A stretch of DNA of 64,000 bases from Craterostigma plantagineum. Lineage: Eukaryota > Streptophyta > Magnoliopsida > Lamiales > Linderniaceae. How positions within the stretch are numbered: position 1 is the stretch's first letter; each line of letters begins with the position of its first letter. The DNA lies in assembly GCA_027422505.1 (NCBI GenBank), contig JAPQWV010000006.1, positions 10,530,501-10,594,500 on the forward strand. The letters are read 5' to 3'. A model generated the notes under the pieces. That model did not search any database. It was not told the origin of the DNA and saw only the letters and a list, made by a program, of their open reading frames with translations. Shown here piece by piece: positions 58,631 to 64,000 of the stretch. The position numbers and the translations under genes are program-made.

Positions 58631-59506
58631 CACAGTGCGATATCGTGCGAAACTACACAATGTTTTAGCCTTAGACCTACGCAAATCTCAACCAAAATGC
58701 AATAATCTGGACTCAATCAACTCGAAATTGGATGGTGCATATTTGAGGGTATTAAACATCAATAATCTAACATGCGTTTGATTTAGAGCCGAGAAAAATT
58801 AATTCAAACCTAACAGATTTAATTAAAATGGGGCAAAACAGGATAAGACGAACAGATATTTGGATTATTTAAGGTGTATTCATACCGAAAAAGCTTGATT
58901 TTGAAGTCGAAGAATGCAGATAAGTGGATTTTGAATGCAGATTGGACGTCGACAATGATGCGAGGGGTTGCGAAATTTTGAAAGAGGGGGTTGCGAAAAT
59001 TTTGAATTTTTCTCGGGAATTTTAGGATTGTAAAATGTGTTAAGTGTTTAGGGTTTTAGGGGTTTTAGTCACTGTATATGCGAAATTTTGAGTTAATGGG
59101 TCGAAATTTCGTGGGCTTGGTCAAAGCCTCAACTGAGCTGAATTTTCGCGGGTTTGGTCAAAGTTGGGTCCAATTGAGGTTCAATTGGTCCAATTTTGAC
59201 CCTTTTTGACCAGAAAAATTAGAAATTCAACCCAAAATATTTTAATCGATCCAATTTTGACTCAGTTTGACCAAACTTTAAAATTTCAACCCAATTTTTT
59301 TTTTTAAAAATAAAATAAATAGAAAAAATCAGAAGCTCCCCCTTAATCGAGAAACTTCCCGTTTTAAATAATGGAAGAAAAAATAGACGCTCCCCCTTAA
59401 TCGAAAACTCCCCCTCAAAAGACATAATTCAGAAGACACATAGATAATGAAGTGAAGTGGAAAAAAAATATGTACACTTTATCAAAGTTCATGTAGGGTC
59501 GATTGA
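58631..59506 (-). other. non-coding 3' part after pol with several polypurine tracts
   Basis: No coding similarity. Between about 59330 and 59420 three AGGGGGAG tracts (minus strand) occur within 90 bp, a hallmark of Sireviruses. Repeated GGTCAAA/TTGACC phrases lie near 59115-59275. Confidence 0.65.
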
Positions 59507-61075
59507 TCACAACTGAATATTCAACATGCACAACATAGTCACTAGGTGTTGGAATCGTTTGACATCCAACGGTTTTGTGAAGATGTCGGCCAGTTGATCT
59601 TCGGTTGTGATGTAGTGCAATTCAATCGTGCCTTGTTCGACATGTTCTTTGATGAAGTGGTGACGAATATCTATGTGTTTCGTTCTTGAGTGATGTACTG
59701 GATTACTCGTCATCGCAATAGCACTTTTTGAGTCACAGTAAATGGGAATTTTATCAACATGAAAATTAAAATCTCGTAGTTGGGTTCTCATCCACAAAAG
59801 TTGTGAACAGCAACTAGCGGCGGCGACATATTCTGCCTCCGTCGATGAAGTTGCGACACAGTTTTGTTTTCGAGACGACCAACTTACGAGTTTACCTCCC
59901 AAGAAATGTGCAGCTCCAGAGGTGCTTTTTCGGTCCATCTTGCATCCTGCGTAATCCGAGTCAGAGAATCCAACTAGTTTGAAGTCCGATAGAGTGGGGT
60001 ACCACAAACCCAGATTGGGTGTTCCTTTGAGATAGCGGAGGATCCTTTTGACAGCAGTGAGATGGGATTCCTTTGGTGTTGCCTGAAAACGAGCGCAGAT
60101 TCCTGTCGAGAGAACGATGTCCGGTCGACTAGCAGTAAGATACAAAAGAGAACCTATTATCCCTCGATAGATGGTTTGGTCAACGGGAACACCAGATGGG
60201 TCCGCGTCGGGTCGGCCAGAGGGTGACATAGGTGTAGTAGCAGTCTTGGCATCCTTCATTCCATATTTCTCGAGGATGTCATGGATGTATTTGGACTGAT
60301 TGATGAAGATTCCGTTGGGGAGTTGCTTTACTTGAAGACCAAGAAAGAAGTTCAGCTCACCCATCATACTCATTTCGAATTTCTCTTTCATCAATTCTGC
60401 GAACTCTTCACACAGTTGTGGTTTAGTCGATCCAAAAATGATATCATCGACATAAATCTGTACAATCATTATGTCCGGGCCACTCCGCTTGGTGAAGAGA
60501 GTTGTATCCAGAGATCCTTTCTTGAATCCAGACTGAACAAGGAAGTCTGAAAGGACGTCATACCAAGCTCTGGGAGCCTGTTTTAGTCCGTAGAGGGCCT
60601 TGTAGAGTCGATATACGTGATGAGGAAACTCTTCGCTAAAGAACCCTTCAGGTTGATCAACGTACACTTCTTCTTTGAGAAATCCATTCAGAAATGCAGT
60701 CTTCACGTCCATTTGGTAGACTTTAAAGTTCTTGTGAGCAGCAAAGGCAAGAAAAATTCGTATGGCTTCGATCCTGGCAACTGGGGCGAAAGTTTCATCG
60801 TAGTCGATACCTTCTTGTTGGTTGTACCCCTTAGCCACAAGTCTTGCTTTATTGCGAATAACAACACCGTCTTCATCCTTTTTGTTCTTGAAGATCCATT
60901 TTGTGCCGATAATGGATCTATTGCGAGGTCGTGGTACGAGTTCCCAAACTTGTAAACGTTCAAACTGATTTATTTCCTCCTGCATTGCAATCAGCCAATC
61001 GGGATCGTTGAGAGCTTCAGCTACTCGTGATGGTTCGACTTGACTGAGATAGCAAGCAAACAGACTTTCATTCAT
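59507..61075 (-). CDS. copia reverse transcriptase-RNase H, intact frame
   Basis: 522 codons without a break. [73 protein letters not shown] and the catalytic YVDD at 60454-60443, with IFGST after it. RNase [54 protein letters not shown] and ADIFTKPL; the acidic residues are present. It is in phase with the upstream integrase frame and separated from it by a TGA at 61216-61214. Of the four pol genes in the window this is the only one with an unbroken RT. Confidence 0.93.
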   Translation of the reverse strand: MNESLFACYLSQVEPSRVAEALNDPDWLIAMQEEINQFERLQVWELVPRPRNRSIIGTKWIFKNKKDEDGVVIRNKARLVAKGYNQQEGIDYDETFAPVARIEAIRIFLAFAAHKNFKVYQMDVKTAFLNGFLKEEVYVDQPEGFFSEEFPHHVYRLYKALYGLKQAPRAWYDVLSDFLVQSGFKKGSLDTTLFTKRSGPDIMIVQIYVDDIIFGSTKPQLCEEFAELMKEKFEMSMMGELNFFLGLQVKQLPNGIFINQSKYIHDILEKYGMKDAKTATTPMSPSGRPDADPSGVPVDQTIYRGIIGSLLYLTASRPDIVLSTGICARFQATPKESHLTAVKRILRYLKGTPNLGLWYPTLSDFKLVGFSDSDYAGCKMDRKSTSGAAHFLGGKLVSWSSRKQNCVATSSTEAEYVAAASCCSQLLWMRTQLRDFNFHVDKIPIYCDSKSAIAMTSNPVHHSRTKHIDIRHHFIKEHVEQGTIELHYITTEDQLADIFTKPLDVKRFQHLVTMLCMLNIQL

Positions 61076-61213
61076 CGTAGCCGAACGTGTCGAAACACCG
61101 GATGTGAGGTCCCCAATAATCTGGTCTGTAGGATGAGACCGAGTCCAGAGTGGTACATTGGTCTGTGAGGAGCTAGCCGCATTTGTGTCTATTGGAGGCT
61201 CATTAGATTGGGG

Positions 61214-62825
61214 TCAGGTGTCCGAAGAAGAGATCTCAACCGTAGTGGATGGAGAGGGTTCATCATCAGGATCAGCAATGTTCCCAAGGTTGGGTAAAAT
61301 GTCGTCTTCATTGAGATTGAGTGCATCCAAGTTTGGAGGGACGACGTCATTGCCGATAACTGGTGGTGTAGGTGGAGTAGGTGCAGCGGTAGGTTCAGTG
61401 GTGGCGGCGGGAGTCTTGGGAACTGGATAGAAGTACTCGAAAAGTAGATCGAGATCCAGCTCACCAGAGTTGCCCTCAGATGAGGAAGTTCCCGGCGTTG
61501 AAGGTTGACCTTTTGTCCACGAATGTAGAAGACCTGGTTCTGGACTAATATGAGCAGAAGCCATGAGGTCGCCTTCGCTTTCGTCAAAGGTGACATTTGT
61601 GCTCTCAATGACAGATCGTTTCTCCTTAAGATAGATTATGTATGCCTTCGAGTTTAGCGAATAACCAACAAAGATTCCTTCGAGTGCTTTTGGATCAAGC
61701 TTCCCAAGATGTTGGCGATCATTGGCAACAAAACATCGGCATCCGAAAACCCTTAGATACGATATATCTGGTATACGACGGTTGTTCAACATCTCGTATG
61801 GAGTGCGGTTGAATCTCTTGTGGATGGAAGCCCGGTTCTGCGTGTAACAGACTGTTTGAATAGCTTCGCCCCAAAGATTAGATGAGGAGAGTCCTAGCTG
61901 CTTCAACTAGTGTTCTGTTCTTACGCTCAACGACACCATTCTGTTCCGGTGTCTTCACAGCTGAGAACTGCTGAGTGATGCCCTGAGTGGCATAGAAATT
62001 ACTGAGCTTCTTGTTCTTAAACTCAGTTCCGTTGTCAGTTCTGATAATCCGAACCTTCTGTTGATGGAGAGTTTGGGACGTAACAACAAACTCGATAATT
62101 ATATCAGGAACTTCATCCTTTGTACGAATGAGTTTCGTCCATGTGTAGCGTGAAAAATCATCGACAATCACAAGAATATACCGTCTTCCTCCGAGTGTGG
62201 CCGTAGGCATTGGGCCACATAGATCCATATGTAAGAGCTCGAGGATTAGCTTAGAGGACGGTGTTTCCTTGGATATGTGAGACGATCGCTTCATCTTCCC
62301 CAATTCACAGGCAGAGCAGAGGTGTTCCTTATGATATGTTAGTTGGGGTAGACCGTTGACGAGTTTATCTTGACGCAGTTTGTTGATAGTCTTTAAATTG
62401 AGATGAGAAAGACGTCGGTGCCATAGATCATTCAACTTGGGTGCAGCCCGAGAGAGAAGGCATACTGGTCGAGAGGTCGTGAGATTGAGTACGTAGAGGT
62501 GAGACGAGCGCGTTCCAGAAAGAAGTGGCAGTCCCGAGGCATCTATAATGCTGCAGATGTCAGATTCGAAGAGAACCTTGTATCCTTTGTCGCAGAAACG
62601 ACCAATGCTGAAGAGATTGTAGCTCAAACCCTCAACGTAAGAGATGCCCTTGATCGTCAGTTTGTCATGGACGAGATCACCAGTTCCGAGAATTGGCGCC
62701 ATTTGACTGTTTCCGAAGGAGACCCTTCCGAGATAGCGCTCGGAGAAGTTGCTCAGCAGCTCCTTGTTCCCCGTCATGTGTGTGGAGCAACCCGAGTCTA
62801 GATACCACACATGACAGACCTGCAA
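61214..62825 (-). pseudogene. copia protease-integrase of minus-strand element
   Basis: Protease VWYLDSGCSTHMTGN (about 62807-62763), pre-integrase WHRRLSHLNLKTINKLRQDK with HLCSACELGKMK, integrase LLHMDLCGPMP, YILVIVDDFSRYTWTK, IRTDNGTEF and QNGVVERKNRTLVEA. A frameshift at about 61880-61905 breaks it, after which NLWGEAIQTVCYTQNRAS, YEMLNNRRIPDISYLRVFGC and GIFVGYSLNSKAY continue the integrase C-terminus. A single TGA at 61216-61214 separates it from RT. The catalytic D, D and E are present. Confidence 0.88.
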
Positions 62826-63970
62826 TCATTAGCAAATGTTGGGTCCCCGTTTACTGACGGGGCATTCTTGTGATACAAGTAAATTTTCATGCGCTTAATG
62901 GGAAATGTGGATTCTAAATCAGATTGTGTTGATTCTAATTTAGCTTTCCCTTTGTCGTTTGTTTGATTAGGCGGGATTGTGGTTTTCCTAACCCATATTT
63001 TCCTAATTCGTGCTTGCATGTTTGGTGCCGTATACATGAATTGACGTGGGTAACGTTGTTGTTGTTTTCGTGCTTCGGTTTTGGTCGCCTTTGGCTTGCG
63101 AGTAGTAGGTGAGTTTGCGTTTGACGACGAGAGACGTTTTCGCTTCACCTTAGGTTTTGGCGAGATGGGAGAATTCCAAGACGTCGTAGAGAAGGTTCGC
63201 TTCCGAGGTCGGAGTGTTGCGTGTTCATGTGATTCATATTCATGAAATCGTGGGAGAACAAAATCATTGCAACAGCACATAGACATAAGTTTGGTAAAAG
63301 AAAGATAAGTTTTGGCAACATAATTGTCTACGACCTTAGGATATTGGGATTCAGTACATAGGGAGGAAGGACGAATATAGGATGGTTTTTTCTTCTTGTC
63401 ATCGAAGAGTGGATTCGCCTTTGTCTGATACGTACTGCCCTCCAGAGACGTCGAACTCACATTCCCTGTATCCATAAGAATACTAGAGTTAGTGTTAGAA
63501 CATATGTCAGCTTCAGGAGTCATTTTCGCCGTCCTCTTACATTTCCATGTTTGAGAATCGGGTACTTGACTCGATGTGGAGGGATAGTTCGTATTGGGAA
63601 ATTTTTCTAGTGTGTAGATTTTGCTAAGTAGCTCATCTCGCTCTTTTGCAAAGGCCTTCCTTTCTACTTCTAGTTGTCATTCTAGTTCTGCTATGAGTAG
63701 TAGTTTCTTTGGGATGTAAGTGCGAGAGAGCACATCTTGAAAAGCAACTTTCTGTTCTTTGTTTGGGAGTAAGGTTTCGACATCCTCCGAGAGTGAGGAT
63801 ACCTTAGTCTTATCTCTATTGTTCAACTCTGTGTAGTCATACGCGATTTCTGCCCAATGAATGTTCTGTTCTCTTGTTTCTTCTGAGATGGCAGCGGAGG
63901 ATGATCTCACAAATGGCTTAAGCTGCGGGGGAGCACCATTTCTTGTTTGCAAGAATGCAGTGTTGCACAT
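62798..63970 (-). pseudogene. copia Gag C-terminal part of minus-strand element (continues past window)
   Basis: The frame is open from the window edge, with one TGA at 63679-63677, and continues in phase to 62798. The visible part has YDYTELNNRDKTKVSS, a Lys/Glu-rich segment and a basic C-terminus (RPRKRTFSTT, KPKVKRKRLSSSN, KATKTEARKQQQRY) ending in IRKIWVRKTTIPPN, the Gag-Pol junction of this family. The Gag core and zinc knuckle lie beyond the window. The protease frame begins in another phase next to a TTGCAG, which could act as a splice acceptor. Confidence 0.75.
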
Positions 63971-64000
63971 GTTGTATCTTTTAACTGTTAGCGGTGTTGG

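Larger units (their letters stand above)
53520..64000 (-). mobile_element. Sirevirus-like Ty1/copia element with env-like genes (continues past window)
   Basis: Read from right to left: gag (from beyond 64000), protease-integrase, RT-RNase H, purine tracts, a repeat-rich spacer, env-like region, polypurine tract, 3' LTR. Order and content match plant Sireviruses with an env-like gene 3' of pol. It is the least damaged element here: one frameshift and a few stops in pol, an intact RT motif and a clean RT-RNase H frame. The base pairs outside the LTR are CTTGG (53515-53519); the matching target duplication should lie beyond the window. Confidence 0.9.

Overview
The window looks like transposon-dominated nuclear DNA of a flowering plant, most likely a dicot: AT-rich overall, with Ty1/copia LTR retrotransposons primed by initiator tRNA-Met (TGGTATCAGAGCC sites), a plant-type Helitron, and two copies of a plant DUF1985/Ulp1 (C48) cysteine-protease gene of the kind carried by plant DNA transposons. 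I found no intact single-copy housekeeping gene, rRNA, tRNA gene or CRISPR array. Nearly every coding region is broken by stops, frameshifts or insertions.

Layout, left to right. 1-847: 3' end of a Sirevirus-like copia element (env-like ORF plus 3' LTR). 1501-4779: Ulp1/DUF1985 pseudogene copy A, then AT-rich DNA with a 403-bp tandem duplication. 7456-13035: Rep-helicase pseudogene of a Helitron, split at 9188/10816 by a second, non-autonomous Helitron on the minus strand (9189-10815) that carries a replication protein A fragment. 13262-13608: two exons captured from an RCC1-family host gene. 13710-14463: copies of a hairpin repeat built on ACGACTG. 14857-25427: Ulp1/DUF1985 copy B, interrupted within an intron by a mosaic copia element (15804-22420) with unmatched LTRs. 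25751-26128 (-): GRF zinc-finger gene with a hydrophobic tail. 26686-27574 (+): small four-exon gene of unknown function.

28546-47313 is a degenerate copia element with 2-kb LTRs. Nested in its leader, in opposite orientation, is a structurally complete Sirevirus-like copia element (31497-41109) with a perfect AGGTT target-site duplication. Both have a changed reverse-transcriptase catalytic motif (YVDN and YVND). 47808-48385 is a WRN-type 3'-5' exonuclease pseudogene. 49048-53519 is a 5'- and 3'-truncated copia remnant (+), cut off by the most complete element in the window, a minus-strand Sirevirus-like copia (53520 to beyond 64000) with an intact RT-RNase H reading frame, a large env-like region and a tandem-repeat spacer.

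How the parts relate: the retrotransposons are independent, layered insertions. Beneath them lies an older stratum of DNA-transposon material (Ulp1/DUF1985 genes, Rep-helicase, GRF protein, coiled-coil gene and captured RCC1, RPA and WRN fragments), with non-coding spacers sharing ACGACTG/CAGTCGT motifs. I infer that these may be modules of one composite, gene-capturing transposon family. That is the most interesting hypothesis here, and its termini are not established.
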